DNA of 64,000 nt from Annona cherimola (GCA_030490835.1 CM059974.1:8253501-8317500), one strand, 5' to 3'. Shown: positions 1 through 11,557, numbered from the stretch's first letter. The notes: generated by a model from the sequence alone, not told the origin. Program-made: numbers and translations.

Positions 1-208
1 TTAATAACAATTTTCAAGTGATTTTTTCAAGATGTAAACTATTTACTATAAACTTTATAAATGGATAAATAATTATATAACGTTTCATTGCATTCTAATA
101 TATATGAGGTCCATTTTTTAGTAAATGTACCGTTGTTCCGGTTCAGCAACCCTTATATATATGCGGGACCCATTCTCATGCAGACGAACTGCACTGTATT
201 ACTGTAAA

Positions 209-270
209 ATGGGCTTCACACATATTACATTGCAATGAAATGGGCTTCACACATATTACATTGCAATGAA
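209..270. repeat. 31-bp tandem duplication
   Basis: Two adjacent copies of a 31-bp unit beginning ATGGGCTTCACACATATTAC occupy 209-239 and 240-270 and look identical. The unit lies at the edge of a copy of the dispersed AT-rich repeat that follows. Confidence 0.85.
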
Positions 271-274
271 ACTT

Positions 275-530
275 TATACAATCATTTATCCATATAAAAG
301 TTATACTTTAGACGGTTCAGATGTTGAAAATACAACTTTAAACTTGATATTTATATTAAACTATTTTATTACGTTAATTTTGCCTCATTTTAAGATGGAG
401 ATCACGCACATGTTGGATTTAGATAAAAATTGGTATGCTAATAAAGTGGACAATTCTAAATACAATGAGTGGGATGAATTTTCCATTCATAATCATGTGG
501 GGTCCACGATGCATGGACTACACGTTGCAG
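275..530 (+). repeat. Dispersed AT-rich repeat family A, copy 1
   Basis: The stretch running from TATACAATCATTTATCCATA through a core with TTAGACGGTT and ATTTTAAGATG to AATCATGTGGGG recurs, diverged, at about 41640-41835, 42590-42840 and 53250-53490. Reverse-oriented partial copies occur at about 15-115, 740-830, 2390-2560 and 22630-22810. It has no coding capacity. I infer an old non-autonomous transposon family, but the exact ends are not resolved. Confidence 0.5.
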
Positions 531-2819
531 TCGCATGTACTGGATCATATTCATATATATAGAGAGATAAATATTCAGGTGCAGCGCCGCTTAAATAGGC
601 CTCACATGATGATCAAATTATAATCTTCTCCACCTATTGTATTTAGAATCATGTATTCTATTACCATACCAATTTTCACCCAAATCGGATATGTGTATGG
701 ATCCCATATAAAAATAGTACAAATTAAATGTAATAAAATAATTTAATGTAAATAACAACTTTAAAGTAGTTTTTTCAACCTATAAACTATTTATTATAAA
801 ATTTATATATGAATAAATCAAAGCAACTACACCGAAACAGAGGTACATTTACCCCAAAAATGAGTCCATACATATATCCGATTGGAATGAAAATTAATAT
901 GTTAATAGAATACATTATTCTAAATATAATGGGAAGAATAGATTTTGATTTCGTAATCATGTGGGGCCCATTTCAGTGTCACTGTATTTCGCGGGCGCTG
1001 CTCATGAGTCATGTGATGGCTTTAAATTGCAATGTTTATGCACCACCGGCGCTGTCAGCTTGAATTCGTCATTATTGCATTTATGGAATCGACGTGTGTG
1101 AGAGGTCGGGCGGGACAGAAAGAACTAAATAACATTCTTTTATATGTCTGTATTTTATATTATTTATATTCATGTTTGAATTTATATTTATCATGTTGAA
1201 GTCATATTATATATAAATTACATTATTTTTGTACAAATATACGTCTTTATTCATATTATTTAACTTTATATTTGTTTCTTTTCTTCCTCTGTACATTTAG
1301 AAAAGATACAAAAAATTTTACAAATATTTTGCATTATAATTTTTTAAATTCTAATTAAACTATATACTATTTTTTTGTTTAGATGACTTATGAATTATAT
1401 TCATATAAAATTTTAAATCGTTACTTTTAAATTAAATAAAAGCCTATAATCCTAAATCAAATTTGCATTAATAAAGTTAGAATTCAAGATATACAAGTAG
1501 AATTAAGAATAGGTTTAGAATTGAGATTTTATAGGGTTAGAGTTAAGGTTAAAGTTGAATAAAAGCAGTTTAAAATTCAAATTTCATCCCTAAAATAAAT
1601 ATATGCAAATTTTAAATTTGAAAAAATTTGACTTATAAATTAAATACACATATTAGCAATCGCATATATAAAATTTTTTTTGGCCCAGTAGCATATGATC
1701 GATGGGCTAGTCGAGTTGGGTCAAGTTTACCAGAGCTTCTCGAGAGCCCAAAGTCTCTATGTTTTCTTATGGGCAATTTCCGACCAGCCCAGCTGTAAGA
1801 CCGCCGGTTTAGTGTTCTTATTTAAAAAATGAGAGATTCAATCACACAAGTCAAGTTGTTATATTAAATGAAGTTATAATAATAATAATAAAGACTTGGT
1901 TGACTTGGAAACCTCTTTTCGAACTTCATTTTTGGTGCGGCTTCAGTGGAAACCTACATCTGGAAACTCATCCAAACAATAAATATTTTTAGCTTTTTCA
2001 AAAATCGAACCGTCTAATAGATTTCAACTATAAATTTGATCATTGTAATTAAAATTTTAAAAAAATATGGTATTCATTCATAAAATGGAATTAAATAATT
2101 TCAATGGTAGATATACTATTGATTAAAAGTAAGTATATTTATATATTCTCTGATGTTACATACTTTATTTTAGGGTTCCGCTTCTATGTAATCGGATTAT
2201 AAAGAAACGTATCCATGTAACTCTTTCAAAATTTAATATTTTGATTTTTGATGAAAAATTTAATCCATTCATTGTATTTAATTTCATTTATGTATTTAGA
2301 AAATCAAGTTTCAGCCAATCAGGTATGTTCATGTGTCACGTTGGTTAGAAAAATATATATGTTCATGTGTAAATTATAAAAAATATTAAAATATTAATTT
2401 TAAAGTAGTATTTTTGACATCTAAACTATCTAAAATATCATTGCTATGTGAATAAATGATTCTATAAAGTATTGTTACATTTTAATACATAAGTAAATAA
2501 ATCTGAACATTTTTCATAATTTACACATGAATATATATATTGAAACAAATGTGGCTTATAGACATACATGATTCGGATGAAACTTGGTATTTTAGGTAAA
2601 CGAACTATGCTATATATAATGAATGAATTGGATTTTTCATTATCTTAGATTTCCAAGGAGTTATATGGGTATGATTTTTTTATTTTTGCTTATTTAGATG
2701 ATTTTAATATTTAATTCATATGATTCTAATATGAATAGCGAAAATCTTTGGAAAAGCTGCGCGGTGCTCTTTCTTTGTTTATAGTCTTTGAAGGGCGGAG
2801 CAGAGATAGGAGGAAGAAC

Positions 2820-2885
2820 CAGGAAGTGAAGGAAGTCATGGAGAGTAAAGGCCAGGAAGTGAAGGAAGTCATGGAGAGTAAAGGC
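2820..2885 (+). repeat. 33-bp tandem duplication spanning the start codon
   Basis: Two identical 33-bp units (2820-2852, 2853-2885), beginning CAGGAAGTGAAGGAAGTCAT, each contain an in-frame ATG (2838 and 2871). The duplication gives the reductase two alternative starts that differ by 11 residues, each encoding an MESKG N-terminus. The downstream start matches the usual family length better. Confidence 0.9.
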
Positions 2886-4379
2886 AAGGTATTGATCATT
2901 GGGGCGACTGGGTATCTTGGAAAATACATGGTGAAGGCAAGCGTCTCCATGGGCCATCCTACTTGTGTTTATGTCAGGCCGGCCAACAATGCCCTCCTCC
3001 ACCCACATCCCACTTCCAGACTACAATTACTGAACCAGTTTCAGTCGATGGGAGTCCTCGTTTTCCAGGTATATAAACCTGTCTTTTAATTTTTTTAATC
3101 TTTTGGGTAATTTAATTACCCCAACTTAGAAAAACATCTAATCTTGGTTGTTGTATTCTTTATTCTGTCCACAAAATTTTCCCTCGATTATGGGTTTGGA
3201 ATCCATTTTTTCATCCTGAAACAGGGATTTTTATATGAGCATGATAAGCTTGTCTCTGTAATTCGGGAAGCAGACTTCGTTATCTCTACACTCCCAATAC
3301 CTCAGATGGATGAACAACTCAAAATCGTGGAAGCTATCAAGGAATCTGGTGGCAATGTTAAGGTAGTTAATTATAATAATGATTGGAAAGCACGTTAGTT
3401 TGAAGAAAGTCTGCAGTAGCAATCGGATCATGGACTACTAGTTGTTTATCTTCGCTGCTTCAGCTTTGCATATGATTGGCCCTTTAAATGTTCTCATTTT
3501 TCTTTAAAAAAGTATTTCTTTCTTATGGGCTGTATGTATGTGTATTTCCCACAGAGGTTTGTGCCGTCCGAATTTGGATGTGATTCAGACAAAGCAATTG
3601 CCCTTCCTCCATTCCAAGCAGTTCTCGATGAGCGGAAGAAGATCCGTAGGGCCGCTGAGGCATCTGGGATTCCTTACACTTTTATAACTGCTAATTGCTT
3701 GGGAGCATACTTCATAGATTTCCTGCTACAACCTCACGATCAGGAAAAAGAGCAAGTTCTTGTCTACGGTACAGGCCAAGCGAAAGGTGCTCCTTCCAAT
3801 TTTTTCTTAGTTTTAATTTTTTTGAAAAGATGGCCAGATGTAATAATCTCTTGAAAATTCAAAGCTCATGGGGTTTATTCTGCGAATTGGGCCGGTGATC
3901 TTATCTCAGCTGTGCTGAATTACGAGGAAGATGTTGCTGCTTACACAATCATGGCCGTCAACGACCCAAGGACCCTAAATCGTACGGTCGTGTTAATGCC
4001 CCCACGAAACATCGTTAGTCAGCTGGAATTAATCTCGCTGTGGGAGAAAAAGACCGGAAGGACTCTGAAGAAGACTCACATGTCTGAAGAAGAAGCTGTG
4101 GCACTCTCAAAAAGTAATTTGGAATGAATCTCTCTCTCTCTCTCTCTCTCGTGTTTGGGGTCTGACATTAATTAATTTGCAGCTCTTACCCATCCTGAAA
4201 ATATAAAGATCTCGATTCTTCACAACATCTTCATGGAGGGTGATCAGGTGGGATTTGAGCTAGGCGAAGACATGTTGGAGGCATCCAAGATATTCCCGGA
4301 ATTTGCTTACACGTCTGTGGATCGACTTATTGAGAAGGTCGCAGTTGACCCACCAAACATAAAGTATACGGCATTTTAA
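2838..4379 (+). CDS. Eugenol synthase-like NADPH reductase (PIP family), gene 1
   Basis: This is an isoflavone reductase/PCBER/eugenol-synthase-type NADPH-dependent reductase. Such cytosolic enzymes reduce phenylpropanoid esters or ethers; eugenol synthase acts on coniferyl acetate. Exons read from sequence: 2838 (or 2871)-3068, 3225-3362, 3555-3786, 3910-4113, 4183-4379, all with GT..AG introns and compatible phases. From the second ATG (2871) the protein is 322 aa, close to the usual 310-325; from 2838 it is 333 aa. The Rossmann motif GATGYLG is at residues 11-17 (322-aa numbering). FVPSEFG at 114-120, SGIPYTF and [10 protein letters not shown] are family hallmarks, and it ends in Phe as the family usually does. 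The position of the catalytic Lys (K132 of basil EGS1) aligns without gaps to R139, followed by two Lys. It is paralogous to the gene at 6638. The substrate is not provable from sequence, and PCBER-like activity is an alternative. Confidence 0.88.
4129..4151. repeat. (TC)n microsatellite in intron 4
   Basis: A pure TC/CT dinucleotide run of roughly 23 bases lies a few bases inside the last intron of the first reductase gene. It is pyrimidine-rich on the sense strand and well upstream of the 3' splice site at 4182. Confidence 0.9.
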
Positions 4380-6034
4380 TTTCGTTGCATTATTACTACA
4401 GCTGTATGCATCCATGCATGAGCAATAAGTCAATGAAGGCTTTGCATCTACATATGCAGAAGTCATGACAATAAATGGTTTTGTATCTGCATACGCAGCT
4501 TGAAATTACTCCATGGCCTGAAAAAACACATGAGATCTCCATCTCAAAAAAATTTTAGAAAAAGGGAGTCTTCCTAGCTACTAAACGCATGAAATCTCCA
4601 TGTTTGGTAATAAATATAATAAAAATATTATCATAAACTATTAACCTTGACATACCATGGTGAAATATAATTATATATTGCCATAATTTCCTTTCATATT
4701 TGCTCATCAGCATCCTTTTGTGGTTTTCGTTTTCACTGTTTTTAAAACATTTTGCAAGTTACGGAAACATGTTGATGAAACAAGGTGTGTCATCGCGACG
4801 CTGTGCCATTTCTATATGTGGGTGGTGCTCTCAATCCGGTTGTTTTTTTTTTTGCCCCCTTTGTGGGTTGGGTGGGGGTGTGCGTGATGGGATTGGTCTC
4901 TCAATCTGCTTTTAACACATCGCTGAAGCCGATTTGTAAATGTAGGGTTGGATTAGGATGGGTTATGGTTGGGCTGAGATGCTGAGGGGGTTTCACGAAA
5001 TCAGGTTGGGTTGGGATGAAAATGGGTTTTTTGCGGCCTCGTTTGAAAAGGGGCATCTTTAATTTCTTCAGTAAACTCATAGGTAGCATGTGGCCGACCG
5101 CGCACAGAAGCGTAAGAGCAAGAGCCGCCGATGATATTTTGTGGCCGAGAGAGACGGACTAGTCCTGGATGACTCAAAAGTCTTTCCACCAATTATTTTC
5201 GAGACGGAGTTATCTTAATGCGCAAAATATCCTATCGTTTTTTCCAATGCCAAAAATTGGTCTACGTTAATCCTTCAGTGGCAACACCTCTGCAAATACA
5301 TGAGATGAATCCACGAGGCACTGAAATTACATTCGACTTGAATCACTAATTTCAATATTAAAGAAATGAACGAATAATATAAAAACGGATTATGATCCTA
5401 TTAGCCCACTCCTTTTAGTGCAGACACATTGATATATTTTTCAATTTTTAAATTTTTTTAAAGAAAATGTAGTCTTATGTATATCTAATTTACATACTAA
5501 AATTTATAATTTTTTAATATGGGCTATATTTTTTTTTGAAATTAATAATTTTTAAAACTTAAAAAATATATACATATATAAAAATTTTAAATATTGGTAT
5601 ACAAATTAAAGACATTTACGCTAGCATTTCTCTTAAAACATTTTTTTAAACGCCTGACTCAGCTTTATTATATTATAAATAGTGTTCGGGTCATTTACCT
5701 CCCCCCCTATTCATCATTTCTTCTAATGGAACCAAATGTTGGGTTGAGACTTCCTAGCAATTTGTCATGACTGACGAGGCTGGATGTTGAGTCGCTTCCT
5801 AGGCACTGCCTATGTCACTTAAGGCGCTTGTGCGTGAATTAATTAATAGACGTTCATTTATCAAAAAAAAAAAAAAATTAATAGACGTTCGTACGCGCGC
5901 AAATATGTAACATCTTCCTTGTAGTTTGTGGTTGTCGCGTGTTTCCAAAAATTAGATACATGGTTTTTATCAAAAAAAAAAAAAAAAGATACATGGCTTC
6001 AATTTATGGAATTTGGAATTAATTATAATGCATA

Positions 6035-6069
<35 letters not shown>

Positions 6070-6637
6070 CAATAAAATTTTGCTTAATGAATCGACGCAT
6101 CCAGGTCAAATGGAGTCTACAAGCATTCCCTTGTATTGTTAATTTTAAAATACTTTTAAAGTTAAATCATTTATCATGTTTAATATATTTTATTTTATTA
6201 TCAAAAAATTTTCATCGGAAACTTATATCGTGTAAAAAAATTATCTTCTAAGAACAAATATATAACTATTGAATTTTGAAAAACTGTACGGTATATATAG
6301 TCTGTAAAATATTTGAATTTGAACTTATGATACATATAATTTTTGAAATTGTAACTAAATTCAGATAAATAAATATGATAAATAGTTTAAATTTTAAAAT
6401 AAAAAATAAGAGGCTTTATGGACGCTCCACGCAGCCCGGAGGCATTGACTAATGGGGTCGTTTACTGTCTTTAGCTGTTCTTAGCTGTTATCTCTGACCT
6501 TGTGGCTTCGGTCTCATCATCTTTGCTTATAGTTCAATTATTGCTTGTCTGGTCTGTTTACTGGAGAGAGAAATCCTCTTCTTTTCTTTGTTTTTGCAAC
6601 TCTGGCCTGGTTACTGCTGAGAGAGAAAGATCAGAGA
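4380..6637. other. Spacer between the two reductase genes
   Basis: No gene is seen in these 2.25 kb. The content is AT-rich, with a G/T-rich patch at about 4840-5050, a partial foldback-type repeat at about 5440-5650, A-runs at 5864-5877 and 5974-5986, and an (AT)n run at 6037-6067. A repeat at about 6120-6320 recurs, diverged, near 39.87-40.2 kb. The last 150 bp should include the promoter and 5' UTR of the second reductase, but no unambiguous TATA box could be assigned. Confidence 0.5.
6037..6067. repeat. (AT)n microsatellite
   Basis: An uninterrupted AT dinucleotide run of about 31 bases in the spacer upstream of the second reductase gene. Its length is likely to vary between alleles. Confidence 0.9.
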
Positions 6638-8783
6638 ATGGCAACCGAAGCTAAGAAGAATAAAATTCTGATATTTGGGGCAACGGGATATCTGGGGAAG
6701 TATCTGGTGAAGGCGAGCCTGGGTATGGGCCATCCTACCTATGCATATGTGCGGACCTCAATAGCAGAGGAAGCAGCAGCAGCGAGCCCCAATTCGCCCC
6801 GCAATCTGCTGCTACACCAATATCAGTCCAAGGGTGTTACGATTTTTAAGGTAACCAATCCAACCCGGCAATCCTACGTACTTCCAATACATTGATTACA
6901 TGGATGGTTAAACCTTTCTTCAAATTAATTTAGCTAGGTCTATATATACTTTGAATACTGATCCTGATAAAACAGAATATTTGATAAGGAGATTGTTGAA
7001 TTGAACTGAATAATATGGTCAATCCAAGTCTTTGGCATGTTTGTGGCAAGCGGCAAAAGCAATTAATTGAGAGATTTAGTCCTAGCTGCTGCTGGTGACT
7101 GGGAAAACAGAGGGTCAAACGTCCGCGGGTTGGATTGGGCTAAAGCGGACCAGATGAAGGAAGAAACCCCGATCTCGGGCTAAACCCAGATCATAGTATC
7201 ATACATGTATCTGCAATCTGAATTCGCAGCATGGGGTTTGATTCGCTACAGACACCACCCTCGAATCTATGCCGATGTTGGGCTTCGATGCACAAACCCT
7301 TGCTTAGTTTCTCCCTGGCCTGTGTTCTTTGTTTTGTTTTGCAGGGAGGCCTAGATGAACATGAGAAGCTTGTCTCGGCCATTCAACAAGTGGATATTGT
7401 GATTTCTGCGCTGGCAATACCTCAACACAACGAGCAATACAAAATCATTGATGCCATCGGGGAGGCCGGTAACATTAAGGTTGTCGCTTGTTAGAATTCA
7501 GAAAGCGTGCACAGCCTCCACCTCAGAGATCCATACATATCTTTCACTCTTTATTTTTCCCCAACAGAGATTTGTACCTTCGGAATTTGGAAATGAAACA
7601 GACAGGGGTCGAGCACTCCCTCCCTTCCAAAAGGTCGTCGATGATAGGAAGAAAATCAGGAGGGCTATTGAAGCATGTGGGATTCCTTATACCTTCATTT
7701 CTTCAAACTCCTTTGGAGCCTACTTCATAGACGTCTTGTTCCATCCACGCGAGAAGGTGGAGGAAATCACGGTTTATGGCGCCGGCGAAGCAAAGGGTAA
7801 TATACAGTACTAGGGACAACTTCAGCCGAAAAAGGATTATTAGAGCTGTCCTTGACAAGCACAAAATGTTACATGGTGACCTCAGTTTACTGGACGATCA
7901 AGGATATATTATCCAATATGTGCGACTGTGCTAGCATTATCAATCAATTATCCAATGACATAAGGCTGATACCCACAAGCTGGATGGCCGGAAAGCCTAG
8001 AATTTTATTCCCCCAACATCAAACACTTGCTATATTTACTGTGAGAATGAACATGTTTTCTGCTATGTTGGCTCGAAGTCAATGGACAACCTAACCCTTT
8101 CATTGTTTTTGATCTGCTGTTGCATTAGTTGTGGTCAATTATGAGGAAGATATTGCTGCTTACACCATCTTGGCAGTAAATGATCCAAGGACGCTTAATC
8201 GAGTTGTCAATTACCAACCTCCAGAAAACATCGTGAATCAACGAGAGCTGATCTCATTGTGGGAGAAGAAGACCGGAACTGTTTTGAGGAAGACTCAACT
8301 CTCTGAGGAACAAGTGGTGCAACTGGCAAAGAGTAAGCACCATCTAGACACACATGCGCGCGCGCACACAAAGATCGTGTCCATTTGCAGTCATAATATT
8401 CTATTTGCACTGCAATCATTGGCCAGTCACCAATAAAAAGAGGCGAAAATTAAGGGAAAAAAAAACTAGTGCCTGGTGATTGTGTAGCTAATATTACATA
8501 CGATGACTCTATTTACTTTGAGCATCTGAAAGCACTTCCAACATGTTTGTACTGATGATTTCTGCCTTTGTCTGTCCTCATTGCAGCTCTGGCCCCTCCA
8601 AATAATGTGCATATGGCAATTGTGCACAGCTTATTCATCCAAGGAGACCAGACTAACTTTGAACTGGGAGAGGAGTTTTTGGAGGCTTCTAAACTATATC
8701 CAGATTACAAGTATACATCCGTTGATCGCCTTCTTGATATCTGCATCAACAATCCACCGGAGACAGCACTCACACGAATCTAA
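6638..8783 (+). CDS. Eugenol synthase-like NADPH reductase (PIP family), gene 2
   Basis: A second PIP-family NADPH reductase in the same orientation as the first. Exons read from sequence: 6638-6850, 7345-7479, 7568-7796, 8129-8332, 8587-8783; all introns are GT..AG and phases match gene 1 exactly (exons 4 and 5 have identical lengths, 204 and 197 bp). The protein is 325 aa. The NADPH-binding GATGYLG is at residues 14-20, [10 protein letters not shown] opens exon 2, FVPSEFG is at 118-124, [16 protein letters not shown] follows, and [10 protein letters not shown] is in exon 4. It ends in -LTRI instead of the family's usual final Phe. R143 sits at the catalytic-Lys position, as in gene 1, with K144 and K145 next. 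The closest match I recognise is eugenol synthase. Expected role: reduction of a coniferyl-type ester to a phenylpropene or a related step, inferred from family only. Confidence 0.9.
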
Positions 8784-9112
8784 TGGGTCTATGCAATGGT
8801 CCATCGTGTATAATGTCTGCCTGATCAAATTAAAATGTGTAGATTGTGTACTTGATATACATAAGACAGTTATGGATTTTGTTCGGCGCAATGTGCCATA
8901 AACTGTTCGATCTGTTTCAACTTTCAACAATACACAAAAAAAGTCAGGCTTCTATATTATATATATTGATGTATACAATGGTCCCAGCTTGTTCCAATTG
9001 AATTCCATCCATCTGAAGAAATTAACACACTTCCTTTAAGAGGTTGATGAGAATATATCCGTGCTGTTCAGGGACAGTAAAAGCCTATCACTGGAGTATT
9101 TGATTCTTAGCA
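8784..9112. other. 3' flank of the second reductase gene
   Basis: The presumed 3' UTR and downstream flank of the reductase. No further gene is seen. An AATACACAAAAAAAGT stretch near 8930 could lie near a polyadenylation site, but no single canonical AATAAA decides it. Confidence 0.4.
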
Positions 9113-9542
9113 ATTAAAGATGTAAAGGTGGCAATCATGCTCATTTGATTCTCAGCAATACTTGGGCTCTTTAATGAAAGGCAAGAAAAAGTAAGATGTG
9201 TTTATGGTAATTAATGAAGATATCACATCAGTTCTACAAATGAGTTCAACAGAAATAATATTCTCTCTCTAGTACGTCCAAACTAAGGGTGAATAGCGTA
9301 GGATCAACCCATGACAGTCCCCAATTAATTAAAGATGTAAAGGTGGCAATCATGCTCATTTGATTCTCAGCAATACTTGGGCTCTCTAATGAAAGGCAAG
9401 AAAAAGTAAGATGTGTTTATGGTAATTAATGAAGATATCACATCAGTTCTACAAATGAGTTCAACAGAAATAATATTCTCTCTCTAGTACGTCCAAACTA
9501 AGGGTGAATAGGGTAGGATCAACCCATGACAGTCTCCAATTT
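9113..9542. repeat. 215-bp nearly identical tandem duplication
   Basis: Two adjacent copies, 9113-9327 and 9328-9542, each start ATTAAAGATGTAAAGGTGGC. They differ at only about three sites that I can see (TTTAATG/TCTAATG, AGCGTAGG/AGGGTAGG, GTCCCCAA/GTCTCCAA), so the duplication is recent. Neither copy is coding. Confidence 0.92.
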
Positions 9543-10083
9543 TATAGAGGATCGGGGTAGGAATTTTAATTTGGCAAGGTGGGGCGGGATTTGAGACCCA
9601 TACTCCAATTCTAGGGTTAGAGTAGATTTGACCATGTCCCGACCTGACTTGACCTACCTCAACCTAGGAGGTGTAAATTATTTTTATAAACTATATAACT
9701 TGCTTATGTGAATGCAATTTTATTGGATAGATGCGTTTAATTTTAAAATTTATTAATGTAAATCTAGTTTATGTTGATGTGCATTTAATTTTATACCTCG
9801 TTCATTCGAAGAAATTTTGATTTCTTAATTGCATATAGGTTGTTTAAGTTATGTACTCTATATAATTTATCAATGAAATAAAAAGTATTATCAATTGTTG
9901 AACCTTTCGAGAATGAACATTATTATTTTGCAATTTAGTAGTTTTAATTATAATTTAAAATTTTACATCTATGTTATTTTTGTTGAAGATTGATACGTAT
10001 ATTTATTAAAGTCAAGTTGCAAACAAAATTCTAAAAAAATTTATTAAGGTTTTCTTATGGTAATTATGTCTTCTAAATAGTAA
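9543..10083. other. AT-rich spacer
   Basis: No gene is seen. The first 120 bp are G/C-rich with CGGGGTAGG and CCCGACCTGACTTGACC words like those at the ends of hAT-type repeats elsewhere in the window, so a hAT remnant is possible. The remainder is plain AT-rich sequence up to the 9-bp direct repeat that flanks the MULE-like element. Confidence 0.4.
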
Positions 10084-10326
10084 GAGATTCGATCATTTAC
10101 GACTGGTCGATTATCCAGCCTATTTTCGACCACCGTTCCTTGCCGTTGGATGTTGCAGATAAAACTTCAGCCGTTCGATTGGTTTTCAAAAATCACCCGT
10201 TGTCACTGCAATTAATGCTGGGAAAATTTTGCTGCACCTCCCCACACAGTTTTCTCTCTCACTCCCACATGGCTATCACTTGCGCTTCTCACTCGTATGC
10301 GGCTGCCATGGAGAAGAAATTACTAG

Positions 10327-10512
<186 letters not shown>

Positions 10513-10672
10513 TACTCCAGCCTTAGTGTTAGTGTATACGAGTTGTTGAAGAAACAGATCAACGCGAACTTACTGATGGAATAAGTTGGCATTGATCTGT
10601 TCGATTCGACAGCCTTTTACTTTTAAATTTAAACTAAAGTAGCATTTTTTCTATTTTTTTCCTATCTCAAAC
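10513..10672 (+). other. Plastid psbA-trnH spacer with 3' stem-loop
   Basis: The spacer keeps the TTAGTGTATACGAGTTGTTG motif found after psbA in plastids. It also keeps an inverted repeat: AACAGATCAA near 10550 pairs with TTGATCTGTT near 10590. In plastids such a stem-loop stabilises the psbA mRNA 3' end; here it is a relic. Confidence 0.8.
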
Positions 10673-10746
10673 GGTGAATGTAGCCAAGTAGCTTACGGCA
10701 GTGGATTGTGAACCACCATGCGCGGGTTCAATTCCCGTCGTTCGCC
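10673..10746 (+). pseudogene. trnH-GUG: Plastid-derived trnH-GUG, degraded
   Basis: The sequence matches plastid tRNA-His over the D arm (TAGCCAAGT), the GTG anticodon loop (ATTGTGAA) and the T arm and acceptor (CGGGTTCAATTCCCG, then TCGTTCGCC). One T is missing after the anticodon loop (AACCACC instead of AATCCACC), and the D loop differs, so the anticodon stem is broken. It is therefore called a pseudogene. Confidence 0.9.
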
Positions 10747-10854
10747 TATTCTAGCTTTCTTCCCCTGTTCTTTTGTCAAAACGAAAATCTATTCTATTGA
10801 ATTTTTCATATTCCTATTTTTTTTCTAGATATCCCTTATTTATTATTTATTATA

Positions 10855-10986
10855 ATAAGAATAACATGTAGACTAAAATCATAATTGAAATAAGGGTAAC
10901 CAATAATCTGATAAGTTATAATAGGAATAACACGTAGACTAAGATCCTAAGTGAAATAAGGATAACCAATAATATGATAAGTGTGA
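10855..10986. repeat. 66-bp imperfect tandem duplication
   Basis: Copies at 10855-10920 and 10921-10986 share AATAACA(T/C)GTAGACTAA and CCAATAAT(C/A)TGATAAG with scattered differences. They lie between the trnH and petG remnants, in sequence that may be plastid intergenic DNA I cannot place. Confidence 0.85.
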
Positions 10987-11336
10987 ATAATAAATCCTTA
11001 CCGAATTCTTTTAATTTCTTTAAAAGATCCATTATCATTATAATAATGATAACGATAAGTAAGAATTTCAAAGTCAATCCATCCACATTTCGAATATTGA
11101 AGCTAAATAGCTTCAATTTGAGTAAGCCATTTAGCTTACTAAAATAAAATACAAATGAATTGGCTTTTTGTCTTTGAAAAAGCCATTTCAGGGGCTTGAA
11201 TACCCGAGAAATCATAAAATTAAAGAAAGAAAGATTAAGTACTAGAAATCTCTTTGATGCAGAAACGTAAGTAAAACGCGCTTATTGTCTTCACAATATT
11301 ATTGTATTATAGTAACATGTTTTCAAAAAAATTGAA

Positions 11337-11387
11337 ATGATTGAAGTTTTTCTATTTGGAATCGTCTTAGGTCTAATTCCTACATGA
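11337..11387 (+). pseudogene. petG: petG 5'-end fragment (plastid-derived)
   Basis: The frame begins MIEVFLFGIVLGLIP, the N-terminus of the 37-aa PetG subunit of the cytochrome b6f complex. It then breaks to Thr and a TGA stop after 16 codons, so the membrane helix is truncated. The sequence then jumps to DNA near trnP; trnW-CCA, which normally separates petG and trnP, is absent. Confidence 0.85.
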
Positions 11388-11483
11388 GAAAAGAATAAAA
11401 GATGATTTTTCATTGATTTCAATTGACCTCCTGTTACTCTCCATAATTGATCCCTCATTATTCTCCATAAGAGAAATAATGGG

Positions 11484-11557
11484 TAGGGTTGACAGGATTC
11501 GAACCCGCGACTTTTTGTACCCAAAACAAATGGGCTACCAAGCTGAGTTACATTCCT
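11484..11557 (-). pseudogene. trnP-UGG: Plastid-derived trnP-UGG, degraded
   Basis: On the minus strand the anticodon arm reads TTTGTTTTGGGTACAAAAAG with anticodon TGG, the D arm CAGCTTGGTAG, and the T arm GGGTTCGAATCCTGTC, as in plastid tRNA-Pro. The acceptor stem is mismatched (AGGAATG against CAACCCT), so a working tRNA is unlikely. Its orientation opposite to petG matches plastome order. Confidence 0.9.

Larger units (their letters stand above)
1..2819. other. AT-rich intergenic region with dispersed repeats
   Basis: I see no convincing gene here. The stretch is very AT-rich and its short open frames have no recognisable protein signature. It holds a 31-bp tandem duplication and several partial copies, in both orientations, of an AT-rich repeat family that recurs near 41.6, 42.6 and 53.3 kb. 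About 1680-1800 is a less AT-rich patch with several GGCCCA or GGGCT words and no clear identity. Confidence 0.6.

Noticed and set aside
275..562. Open frame of 98 codons beginning MKLYTIIYPY
   Set aside because: It lies entirely in a dispersed AT-rich repeat whose other copies do not keep the frame.
10916..11215. Minus-strand frame of 99 codons rich in Ile and Leu
   Set aside because: It overlaps the 66-bp duplication in the plastid-derived mosaic, and the hydrophobicity follows from AT-rich sequence; no known plastid gene matches.
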